Below, piece by piece: positions 53,798 to 61,904 of a stretch of DNA of 64,000 nucleotides. Made by a program: the position numbers and the translations under genes. The notes under the pieces are model-generated. The model made no database searches, was not told the origin of the DNA, and was given only the letters and a program-made list of their open reading frames with translations. The DNA lies in contig CASFGK010000009.1 of assembly GCA_949294195.1 (NCBI GenBank), positions 62,001 to 126,000 of the forward strand, in the 5' to 3' direction. The first letter of the stretch is position 1; each line of letters starts with the position of its first letter. The stretch comes from an uncultured Bacteroidales bacterium (GTDB taxonomy: Bacteria; Bacteroidota; Bacteroidia; Bacteroidales; UBA932).

Positions 53798-55633
53798 TCA
53801 GTTGGTCTTTCCGAGCAGTTCCGCTTCCATCATCCGTTTTTCCAGCGGCTTGCGGGATTCCCGGATTTCTCCGGTGAGGTATTTTTCGGTCAGCAGCGAT
53901 GCTATGGGGGCCGCCCATCTGGCTCCGAATGACCCGTGCTCGATATATGCCGCCACTGCGATTTTCGGATTGTCTTTCGGTGCAAAGCATATGAATACGG
54001 AGTTGTCGTCTCCGTGGGGGTTCTGTGCGGTACCTGTCTTGCCGCATATGTCCAGACTGTCTACCTGGGCTATTGAAGCTGTCGCCCCTGAACCGTATCC
54101 GGCGTTTACAGCCATATACATTCCTTCGACAACAGCCGGGAAATATGATGTATCGACCATGGTGTAATGGCGCTTGCTGTATTTTTCATCTATTTCCACA
54201 CCTTCGGAGCTTCTGATTATGTGCGGTATGTAGTAAAATCCGCGGTTTGCCATGATTGCGCACAGATTTGCCAGATGCAGCGGGGTGCATCCTATTTCTC
54301 CTTGTCCTATGGACAGGGAAATGATGTTGGTGGCTTTCCATCGTCCTTTGCCGTACATTCTGTCGTAGAGTTCAGGAGTCGGGATGTTCCCGCCGAGTTC
54401 TGACGGGAAATCGCTTCCAAGCTTATGGCCGAATCCGAAACTGGCGACATATTCGTTCCATTTCTCAAGAGACTGGGCGACACTTCTTCCTTTGACATCT
54501 TCAAGTATTGATCTGAATACATAGCAGTAGTATGCATTGCAGGACATCATTATCGACTCTTTCATGTCAAGCGGAGAACGGTGGTCGTGGCAACCCATCT
54601 TTCTGTTGCCGTACCTGTAGCCCAAGTGGCACGGATACTCGGTCTGTGGAGTGAACACACCCTCCTGAAGTCCGACAAGGGCATTTACGAGCTTGAATAC
54701 TGATCCCGGAGGATATGAAGCCTGGACGGCCCTGTTGAACATCGGCTTATACGGATCTGAAAGAATTTCGTTGTAGTGGCTGCCTATATCGGCCAGGACA
54801 TCCACATTGATGCCCGGACTGGATATGAGCGCCAGGATTTCGCCTGTAGACGGCTCGATGGCCACCAGGCTGCCGACTTTGTTCTGCATCAGTGCCTGCC
54901 CGTAGTTCTGCAGTTCCGCATCGATAGTTGTTACTATATCTTTTCCGGGAACTGCGGGCTTGTCCATTTCCCCGTCTCTGTAAGAAGATTCTATCCTGTT
55001 CCGGGAATCTCTCAGATATATATTGTAACCTTTTTCCCCTTTGAGAAATTTTTCACAAGTGGCTTCAATTCCGGTCATGCCGGCATAGTCTCCCGGCTTG
55101 TACTCGCCCTCATGGTTTTCTATGTATCTGGAGTCCACTTCGGAGACATATCCCAGCAGGTTGCCTCCGGCGTTGTAGGGGTACTGCCTTATACTTCTGG
55201 GCTGCCCCCTGAAGCCTGGAAACTTGTAGGAAAGCTCCGCAAACCGCATATATACTTCCGGAGGCAGCTGCTTGAGCATTATGACGGACTGGTAGCCTAT
55301 TCTTCGGCGGTTTCTGTAATACTCGTCCATTTTGCGGTGTATGAATTCGGGAGTCACCCCGAGGGCCTTGCTGAGGGCGAGAGTATCGAATTCGGAGACT
55401 TCCTTCGGCGTAACGAGCAGGTCATATGCCACTTTGTTGCCTACAAGGATTTTCCCGTTCCGGTCGTAAATGATGCCTCTGGTCGGGTAGATTGTCGAAT
55501 AGACCATAGAGTTGTTTGACGCGTCTGTCTTGTAGCTGTCGTCCAGAATCTGGATGACGAAAAGTCTTCCGATCAGAATGGCGGCTGCGACAACCAGTCC
55601 TGCAAGAATCTTGTTTTCCCTGTTCAGTTTCAT
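53798..55633 (-). CDS. mrdA: Penicillin-binding protein 2 (elongation transpeptidase)
   Basis: At 611 residues: one N-terminal helix (about 10-30), a pedestal domain with TRGIIYDRNGKIL, then the transpeptidase domain. The nucleophile is Ser311 in SVFK (311-314), SCN is near 365 and KTGTAQN is near 535. It crosslinks peptidoglycan together with RodA in the elongasome. It lies 11 nt after mreD. Confidence 0.97.
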   Translation of the reverse strand: MKLNRENKILAGLVVAAAILIGRLFVIQILDDSYKTDASNNSMVYSTIYPTRGIIYDRNGKILVGNKVAYDLLVTPKEVSEFDTLALSKALGVTPEFIHRKMDEYYRNRRRIGYQSVIMLKQLPPEVYMRFAELSYKFPGFRGQPRSIRQYPYNAGGNLLGYVSEVDSRYIENHEGEYKPGDYAGMTGIEATCEKFLKGEKGYNIYLRDSRNRIESSYRDGEMDKPAVPGKDIVTTIDAELQNYGQALMQNKVGSLVAIEPSTGEILALISSPGINVDVLADIGSHYNEILSDPYKPMFNRAVQASYPPGSVFKLVNALVGLQEGVFTPQTEYPCHLGYRYGNRKMGCHDHRSPLDMKESIMMSCNAYYCYVFRSILEDVKGRSVAQSLEKWNEYVASFGFGHKLGSDFPSELGGNIPTPELYDRMYGKGRWKATNIISLSIGQGEIGCTPLHLANLCAIMANRGFYYIPHIIRSSEGVEIDEKYSKRHYTMVDTSYFPAVVEGMYMAVNAGYGSGATASIAQVDSLDICGKTGTAQNPHGDDNSVFICFAPKDNPKIAVAAYIEHGSFGARWAAPIASLLTEKYLTGEIRESRKPLEKRMMEAELLGKTN

Positions 55634-55644
55634 AATACCGGAGG

Positions 55645-56160
55645 CTATCTGTCAGTCGGATTCAGTATGTGTATGATGAAAAATGCAAGCACACTGTCGC
55701 AGACCAGAGAGACGGCAAATCTGACGGTGTTGAACCACACCGGTCTGGTTCCCGCTCCGTCGGCGATGATATAGACCGCCAGGAATACGGCGTAGGCGGA
55801 TACGAGTGCGAAGAGGATTTTCCACAGCCCGGAAGTCCTGACATTGAACGGATTTTCCTTTTCGATGGCTTCATTGCCCAGTACAATTTTCAACAGCCTG
55901 TATCTGATCAGCGCCACAGGGACAAGCGCAAGCGCATTGATCCCTACGATGCCTTCTGCAAGAAGATCGACGGAAAGTCCTGTCGCAAAGGCTGTCAGCA
56001 TACTTGCCGCGGTCTTGATTTTCAGCGGAATGCACAGAATCATCGCAGGAAGAATTGTTACGTAAAGGAACGGACTGATCCTGAAATAATTACATATGAC
56101 CATCTGGCCGATTACCAGAAGGATATACACTAAAACGAAATTCTGGTTCGATGACTTCAT
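55645..56160 (-). CDS. mreD: Rod shape-determining protein MreD
   Basis: A 171-residue hydrophobic protein with about five helices and no soluble domain; the sequence is typical of the divergent MreD family, and its position between mreC and mrdA supports the call. It overlaps the mreC stop by 4 nt. Confidence 0.9.
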   Translation of the reverse strand: MKSSNQNFVLVYILLVIGQMVICNYFRISPFLYVTILPAMILCIPLKIKTAASMLTAFATGLSVDLLAEGIVGINALALVPVALIRYRLLKIVLGNEAIEKENPFNVRTSGLWKILFALVSAYAVFLAVYIIADGAGTRPVWFNTVRFAVSLVCDSVLAFFIIHILNPTDR

Positions 56161-56984
56161 GGCTGCTCCTGCAAAATCAGACTGTCTGTTTCTTCCCTGC
56201 CCGTATTCCGGACTATGGTCACATATCTCAAAGCCTTGAAATCCTCGAACAGCTTCACCTTGATTTCGTATGTGGCTCCGTTGACTATTTTGTACTCTCC
56301 GGCAGTCCCGAGGGGTATGTCGGGAGGGAAAATGGATGAGAAACCGCTTGTGTATACCGTATCGCCCTGTGTAAACGCGATATGGTGGGGTATTTCATTG
56401 AGCAGGGCCCCGTCAGTGTTTACCCCGTCCCAAGTAAGGGAGCCTACAGGGCCTGTCTTGCCGATTCTTGCGCTGACAGCCATATTCGTATTCTTGAAAG
56501 AGATGGCATAGGAGTAGTTCCTGCTTACCGCATCGACGATTCCTACCACTCCCTGTGCTGTAATGATTCCGGACTGCGGCACGACACCGTCTTCGGCCCC
56601 TTTGTCGACTATGATGTAGTTGTGCTGGGAATTGTTGCTGATCTTGTCTATGGTGGCAGCTATATAGCTGTATGTACTGTCGGCAGACTCGGAGTCCCCT
56701 CCGGAGCGAGTGCTGCAGGCGGCCTGCTCCATATAGTATCTGAGCTGTACTGCAAGCCTGAAGTTTTCATCTGCCAGCCTGTCGTTTTCCTTCTTGAGGG
56801 AGAAGTAGTGCCTGACTTTTTCCGTCCCTCCCCAGATCGTCCCCTGAAAGGCATGGACCCCTTTCAGGATCCATGTGCTCTGCAGGGAGCTGTTGTTCCC
56901 GAGCATACTCAATGCAGCTACCTCCAGTGCGATGAAGATAGCTGCATTGAGTATCGTTATGAATATTTTCCTGTTCTCTGCCAT
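56157..56984 (-). CDS. mreC: Rod shape-determining protein MreC
   Basis: At 275 residues: one N-terminal helix (8-28), a coiled coil (about 60-95, with ENDRLADENFRLAVQLRYY) and two beta-barrel-like domains with QHNYIIVDKGAEDGV and VVGIVDAVSRNYS. MreC forms filaments that activate PBP2-RodA. A Ser/Gly-rich insert (STRSGGDSESADS) sits just after the coiled coil. Confidence 0.95.
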   Translation of the reverse strand: MAENRKIFITILNAAIFIALEVAALSMLGNNSSLQSTWILKGVHAFQGTIWGGTEKVRHYFSLKKENDRLADENFRLAVQLRYYMEQAACSTRSGGDSESADSTYSYIAATIDKISNNSQHNYIIVDKGAEDGVVPQSGIITAQGVVGIVDAVSRNYSYAISFKNTNMAVSARIGKTGPVGSLTWDGVNTDGALLNEIPHHIAFTQGDTVYTSGFSSIFPPDIPLGTAGEYKIVNGATYEIKVKLFEDFKALRYVTIVRNTGREETDSLILQEQP

Positions 56985-56985
56985 C

Positions 56986-58008
56986 CTATCTCATGAGGAA
57001 CGAGAACTTGTCTGTGTGCTTGAGAGCTATGCATGTTCCCCTGGCAACAGCTTTCAGAGGATCCTCGGCCACATGGAACGGAATGTTCACTTTTTCGCTG
57101 AGTCTCTTGTCCAGACCTCTGAGGAGGGAACCTCCTCCGGAAAGGAAAATGCCGCTGTCAACGATGTCTGCGTACAGCTCCGGCGGTGTCTGCTCGAGTA
57201 CATGAAGGATGGCGGACTCTATTTTTGCAATCGACTTGTCGAGGCAGTGTGCTATTTCCTGATATGAAATGGTGGCCACTACCGGGTGGGCGGTCATCAG
57301 ATTAGGCCCCTTGACAGTGTATGGCTCCGGTTCTTCGTCCAGATTGGTCAGGACGGCACCGACTGCGATTTTAAGCCTTTCAGCCGTAGGTTCGCCTACT
57401 TTGATGTTGTGCTGCTGTTTCAGATAGTACTGTATGTCGCTGGTAAAGACGTCTCCTGCAACACGGACACTGTTCTGCTGGACGATACCTCCAAGGGAAA
57501 TCACGGCTATCTCTGTGGTTCCGCCTCCGATATCCACTACCATGCTTCCTTTAGGCGCCTGTACATCGAGGCCGATACCGAGGGCTGCCGCCATGGGCTC
57601 GAATATCAGATATACGTCTCTTCCTCCGGCATGTTCTGTAGAATCCCTCACGGCTCTGATTTCCACTTCAGTGCTTCCTGAAGGAATCCCGACCACCACT
57701 TTCAGGTTCGGAGTGAAGAAAGACCTGCGCTTACTGTTTACCTGTTTTATGAATCCTCTGATCATGAGCTCGGCTGCATTGAAATCCGCGATTACTCCGT
57801 CACGCAGCGGCCGTACAGTCTTGATTCCCGGATTTTCCTTGTCCTGTATGAGTTTGGCCTGATGGCCTAGTGCAATAAGCTTCCCGGTGCTGTTGTCAAG
57901 TGCCACGATACTCGGCTCGTCCAGTACAATCTGGTCGTTCTGGAATATGACAGTATTGGCTGTGCCGAGGTCAATGGCGAGTTCCTGGGTCAAAAAAGAG
58001 AATCCCAT
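56986..58008 (-). CDS. mreB: Rod shape-determining protein MreB
   Basis: A 340-residue bacterial actin: phosphate loop DLGTANTVIF, connect motif MVVDIGGGTTEIAVISLGG and adenosine motif GIFLSGGGSLLRGL. It directs elongation machinery along the cell. First gene of mreB-mreC-mreD-mrdA-rodA, with TACTTTTG at 58057-58050 as a candidate -7 box. Confidence 0.98.
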   Translation of the reverse strand: MGFSFLTQELAIDLGTANTVIFQNDQIVLDEPSIVALDNSTGKLIALGHQAKLIQDKENPGIKTVRPLRDGVIADFNAAELMIRGFIKQVNSKRRSFFTPNLKVVVGIPSGSTEVEIRAVRDSTEHAGGRDVYLIFEPMAAALGIGLDVQAPKGSMVVDIGGGTTEIAVISLGGIVQQNSVRVAGDVFTSDIQYYLKQQHNIKVGEPTAERLKIAVGAVLTNLDEEPEPYTVKGPNLMTAHPVVATISYQEIAHCLDKSIAKIESAILHVLEQTPPELYADIVDSGIFLSGGGSLLRGLDKRLSEKVNIPFHVAEDPLKAVARGTCIALKHTDKFSFLMR

Positions 58009-58049
58009 TTGTCTTCTGCGTTATAAATCCATATTAAAATCCCAAACTG

Positions 58050-58077
58050 CAAAAGTACGAAAAAAAAGTTAAATTTG
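58050..58077. promoter_or_regulatory. Divergent -7 elements of mreB and ispD
   Basis: Minus-strand TACTTTTG (58057-58050) for mreB and plus-strand TAAATTTG (58070-58077) for ispD. Neither has an exact -33 TTG. Confidence 0.5.
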
Positions 58078-58108
58078 CCGTAATATTTTTCAAAATAGAA
58101 TTCTTTAT

Positions 58109-58816
58109 ATGGGCAGGTCTAAATATTTGATTATAATGGCCGGAGGCTCCGGATCGCGGATGGGGGCAGCGGTTCCCAAGCAGTTTCTTGCTCTTGATGG
58201 CATACCGGTTCTTCAGATGACAATGGAAAGGTTTCTTTCGGCAGAGCCGGATCTGAAGATAATCACGGTCCTGCCGGGTGCTTTCGTACAGATGTGGAAA
58301 GATTTGTGCTACAGGAACAACTTTTATGTCCCTCAAGTGATTGTGGAGGGCGGGCTAACGCGTTTCCACTCTGTCAGGAACGGACTCGGGAAAGTCCCTG
58401 ACGGGGCTCTGGTAGCCGTCCATGACGGAGTGCGGCCGCTTGTATCGCCCTCTCTCATATCATCTGTATTCGGAACGGCGGAAAACTTTCGGGCTGCAGT
58501 GCCTGCAATCCCCTGCACCGATACTCTGCGTCCTATAGCCCGAAAGGCGGAAGACGGAAGCCTCGTAAGACTAGATGACCCTCCTGTGGACCGCAGCCGG
58601 GTTTTTGCTGTCCAGACTCCACAGGTTTTCTGGTCGGAAATTCTGAAAGACGCCTATTCCCAGCCCTATGACACTTCATTTACCGACGATGCGTCGGTCG
58701 TTGAAAAAACAGGAGTAGCAGTTACTTATGTCGAAGGAGAGAAATTCAACATAAAACTCACTACGCCTGAAGATATGTCTCTGGCGGAAATTCTCTGCCG
58801 GAAACTCCGTTACTGA
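58109..58816 (+). CDS. ispD: 2-C-methyl-D-erythritol 4-phosphate cytidylyltransferase
   Basis: At 235 residues. The N-terminal CTP-binding loop MAGGSGSRMGAAVPKQF, the VHDGVRPL motif and the C-terminal TDDASVVEKTG and FNIKLTTPEDM segments identify IspD. It acts in the MEP pathway that supplies isoprenoids, including undecaprenyl phosphate used by UppP and RodA. Its last 7 nt overlap the convergent Lrp gene. Confidence 0.96.
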   Translation: MGRSKYLIIMAGGSGSRMGAAVPKQFLALDGIPVLQMTMERFLSAEPDLKIITVLPGAFVQMWKDLCYRNNFYVPQVIVEGGLTRFHSVRNGLGKVPDGALVAVHDGVRPLVSPSLISSVFGTAENFRAAVPAIPCTDTLRPIARKAEDGSLVRLDDPPVDRSRVFAVQTPQVFWSEILKDAYSQPYDTSFTDDASVVEKTGVAVTYVEGEKFNIKLTTPEDMSLAEILCRKLRY

Positions 58817-59322
58817 TTTTCCCTTTTCTTTACGTTGGCGGAAAAACTGGTGTTCTGGTATTCCTTGACCCATACCTGACGTTCGATAGCCTGGTCAAGT
58901 GATATCTGGGTCTCTGTAGACTGGACATAAGGAATCTTCTGGATGGTGTTCACCAGTATTTCCATCAGGTGGTCATGGTTGAAACAGAAAATCTTGAGCA
59001 GAAGCGCATATTTTCCTGTCACGAAATGGCATTCTACGATTTCAGATATTTTCTTGAATGCCTCGATCACCTCCGGATATTTGTTTGCTTCTGAAAGTGA
59101 CACGCTGATAAATGCGCACACATTCAGCCCCAGGGCCTGCGGCTTTACGAGTAGCCGGGAACCGGTAATGACACCGTTGGCTTCAAGCCTTTTGACTCTC
59201 TGATGTATCGCTGCTCCGGATACGCCGCATTCCCGCGCTATCTCAAGGAACGGCATTCTGGCATTCTTTACCAGAAAGGAAAGTATCTTCTGGTCGATCT
59301 GGTCAATGTGATAAGACGGCAT
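58810..59322 (-). CDS. Lrp/AsnC family transcriptional regulator
   Basis: At 170 residues. The N-terminal winged helix-turn-helix (IDQKILSFLVKNARMPFLEIARECGVSGAAIHQRVKRL) is followed by the RAM ligand-binding domain (about 75-150, ECHFVTGKYALLLKIF). It forms dimers to octamers that sense amino acids. It is downstream of topA on the same strand, with AT-rich possible operators in between. Targets and ligand are not inferable. Best described as a homologue of AsnC-type regulators of amino acid metabolism. Confidence 0.95.
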   Translation of the reverse strand: MPSYHIDQIDQKILSFLVKNARMPFLEIARECGVSGAAIHQRVKRLEANGVITGSRLLVKPQALGLNVCAFISVSLSEANKYPEVIEAFKKISEIVECHFVTGKYALLLKIFCFNHDHLMEILVNTIQKIPYVQSTETQISLDQAIERQVWVKEYQNTSFSANVKKRENQ

Positions 59323-59397
59323 AATATTACAATTTATAATTCAAACATTACCGCGAATATAACTAAAATTTCACAATTCTGCAGAAATGTCGTTATG

Positions 59398-59416
59398 AAA
59401 TTATAAATTATAATTT
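59398..59416. promoter_or_regulatory. 19-nt AT-rich palindrome upstream of the Lrp gene
   Basis: AAATTATAA, one central base, TTATAATTT. A related AATTTATAATT lies at about 59332-59342. Such AT-rich palindromes suit Lrp-type dimers and could mediate autoregulation. Confidence 0.4.
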
Positions 59417-59452
59417 AAACCGCCTGTTATTGTTTTGGATTTTGTCCGGAAT

Positions 59453-61756
59453 CTATTTTTTCCGTTGCTTTCGGCTTGTCGGTCTGGTTGATGAAACTAT
59501 GTCTTTGCAGGCATCTTCCGTCAGCGTGGCGGCATCTGTTCCTTTTGGAATCCTGTAGTTGTGGCCGTCATATTTTATATATGCTCCGTAGTTGCCGTCT
59601 ATGACCTGTATCCCGCTTCGGGTGAAGTCATGGATAATTGCATTCGGCTGCCTGTTCAGAGACTGTTCGATGATTCTGATGCAGCTGTCAAGGTCGATAT
59701 GCAGCGGATCGGACCCTTTCGGCAGTGAAATGTTTTTGCCGTCGTATTTCAGATAGGGGCCGAAACGGCCCTTTGTGCAGACAATATCCGTTCCGTTGTA
59801 CTGTCCTACGGTACGCGGAAGCTCGAAGAGTCTGAGCGCGTCTTCGAGTGTAATGCTCTCGATAAGCTGTCCAGGAGCCAGACTGGCGAACTGTCTGTCA
59901 TCTCCTTCTCCTTTCTGGACGTATGGACCGTACTGGCCGTATTTCGCGACGATAGGCTTCCCGTCTTTCGGGTCTGTGCCGAGCTCCCTGCTTACATGGC
60001 TGTACTGGTGGTCATTGAGCACTTTCTCCACTCTCTGGTGGAAAGGCTTGTAAAATGATGCTATGAGATCGTTCCATACCATCTTCCCTTCGGCCACCTG
60101 GTCAAAATCCTTTTCCACGTCAGCAGTGAATCCATAGTCGAGGACACGTTCGAAGTTGTCCACGAGATAGTCTGTCACTATCATTCCGATTTCCTGCGGC
60201 AGGAATCTTCCTTTTCCGGCTCCTACCACTTCGGTCTTTGCCACCTGGGTTATGGTCCCGTCCTTGAGTCTCAGGTTCGTGACAGGAATCTTCTCGCCTT
60301 CCTTGTCTCCCTGGATTATGTAGCCGCGGCCTTTTGAAAGGGTGGTGATGATGGTCGAGTATGTCGACGGTCTTCCGATGCCCAGTTCTTCCAGCTTCTT
60401 TACAAGCGAAGCCTGAGAGTATCGCATGGGCGGAGCGGTGAATTTGCATTCTGCATCGATTCCGCATTCTGTCATCAGTTCTCCGTCCTTCAGTTCCGGA
60501 AGCAGTACTTCGTCTTCCTCCTGAGGGTCGTCACTGCTTTCAATATACAATTTGAGGAATCCGTCGAAAAGAACCTCGGTGGCCTGGATCGAGAAAAGTT
60601 CGTCGCCTTTGTCATAGCCGACCTTGATATCCGTCTTCATTACTTTCGCATCCGACATCTGGGATGCAGTCGCTCTTTTCCATATCAGCTCGTACAGTTT
60701 CTTTTCCTGAGGAGTTCCCGGGATTTCGGTGTGCTCCATATAGGTAGGTCTGATGGCTTCATGCGCTTCCTGTGCGCCTTTGGACTTGGTCTTGTACTGT
60801 CGCGTCCTTGAGTATTCTTCCCCGAAATTTTCGGAAATATATTTCTTTGCTGTGTTGAGAGCCAGGGATGACAGGTTGGTAGAGTCTGTCCTCATGTAGG
60901 TTATGAAACCGGACTCATACAGTTTCTGTGCGATGCTCATTGTCTGGCTGACTGAAAATCTCAGTTTTCTTGCGGCTTCCTGCTGCAGGGTGGAAGTGGT
61001 GAACGGCGCTGCCGGTGATCTCGTCCCTTCTTTCTTCGTGATTCCCGCGATGCGGAAAGTGGCTCCGATGCATTTCCTGAGAAAGGCCTCCGCAGATCCG
61101 ATATCCGGGAATCTGGTGTCCAGAACTGCCTTGACCGTCACTCCTTCCGGCGTGCTTTCGGGATGGAAAAGGGCCTCGACCCTGTAATACTGTTCCTTCC
61201 GGAAGTTCATGATTTCCCTTTCCCTGTCCACTATGAGCCTCAGTGCTACGGACTGTACGCGTCCGGCAGAAAGTTTCGGCTGTATTTTTTTCCACAGGAT
61301 AGGGGAGAGTTCGAAACCGACAAGCCTGTCCAGAACGCGGCGGGCCTGCTGGGCATTGACCAGATTCATGTCAATGTCTCTCGGATTCTCGATTGCGTGG
61401 AGAATGGCATTCTTCGTGATTTCGTGGAATACGATCCTTCTGGTGTTCTCTTTCCTGAGTCCCAGCGTCTCGTAAAGATGCCATGAGATTGCTTCTCCTT
61501 CACGGTCTTCATCGGAAGCCAGCCATACGGTTTTGGCGGCACCGGCTGCTTTTTTCAGCTCTGAAACCACCTTCTTCTTGTCTGCAGGTATTTCGTATTC
61601 CGGCTTGAAGCCATGCTCCACGTCGATACTCAGGGAGTTGTCATGCAGGTCCCTGATGTGGCCGAGGCTGGATTTGACGACAAAATCTTTTCCGAGGAAT
61701 TTCTGGATTGTTCCGGCTTTGGCCGGAGACTCTACTATAACAAGGTTTTCTTCCAT
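59453..61756 (-). CDS. topA: DNA topoisomerase I
   Basis: About 767 residues from the ATG at 61756. The N-terminal TOPRIM domain has IVESPAKAGTI and SDEDREGEAISWH, and the catalytic Tyr is in GFITYMRTDST (Tyr287). The C-terminus has three topoisomerase C-terminal repeats (YGQYGPYVQ, KGRFGPYLKYDGK and NYGAYIKYDGH) rather than four-Cys zinc fingers. It relaxes negative supercoils behind transcription. A basic tail (RPTSRKQRKK) ends the chain. Confidence 0.97.
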   Translation of the reverse strand: MEENLVIVESPAKAGTIQKFLGKDFVVKSSLGHIRDLHDNSLSIDVEHGFKPEYEIPADKKKVVSELKKAAGAAKTVWLASDEDREGEAISWHLYETLGLRKENTRRIVFHEITKNAILHAIENPRDIDMNLVNAQQARRVLDRLVGFELSPILWKKIQPKLSAGRVQSVALRLIVDREREIMNFRKEQYYRVEALFHPESTPEGVTVKAVLDTRFPDIGSAEAFLRKCIGATFRIAGITKKEGTRSPAAPFTTSTLQQEAARKLRFSVSQTMSIAQKLYESGFITYMRTDSTNLSSLALNTAKKYISENFGEEYSRTRQYKTKSKGAQEAHEAIRPTYMEHTEIPGTPQEKKLYELIWKRATASQMSDAKVMKTDIKVGYDKGDELFSIQATEVLFDGFLKLYIESSDDPQEEDEVLLPELKDGELMTECGIDAECKFTAPPMRYSQASLVKKLEELGIGRPSTYSTIITTLSKGRGYIIQGDKEGEKIPVTNLRLKDGTITQVAKTEVVGAGKGRFLPQEIGMIVTDYLVDNFERVLDYGFTADVEKDFDQVAEGKMVWNDLIASFYKPFHQRVEKVLNDHQYSHVSRELGTDPKDGKPIVAKYGQYGPYVQKGEGDDRQFASLAPGQLIESITLEDALRLFELPRTVGQYNGTDIVCTKGRFGPYLKYDGKNISLPKGSDPLHIDLDSCIRIIEQSLNRQPNAIIHDFTRSGIQVIDGNYGAYIKYDGHNYRIPKGTDAATLTEDACKDIVSSTRPTSRKQRKK

Positions 61757-61873
61757 CAAAAATCCGATTTAGTTACAATCCCGGCATAGCCTTTCTACAT
61801 CAATAAGATGGCCTTTCCCGGTTTCGGACTGCAAAGTAAGGAACAAACAAGGTAATTTTCCAAATTTTGTTCG

Positions 61874-61881
61874 TATTTTTG
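61874..61881 (+). promoter_or_regulatory. -7 element of the PBP1a gene
   Basis: TATTTTTG on the plus strand, 24 nt before the ATG at 61905. No TTG at the exact spacing. Confidence 0.5.
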
Positions 61882-61904
61882 TGCCTTTGTATTAAATACA
61901 GGCT

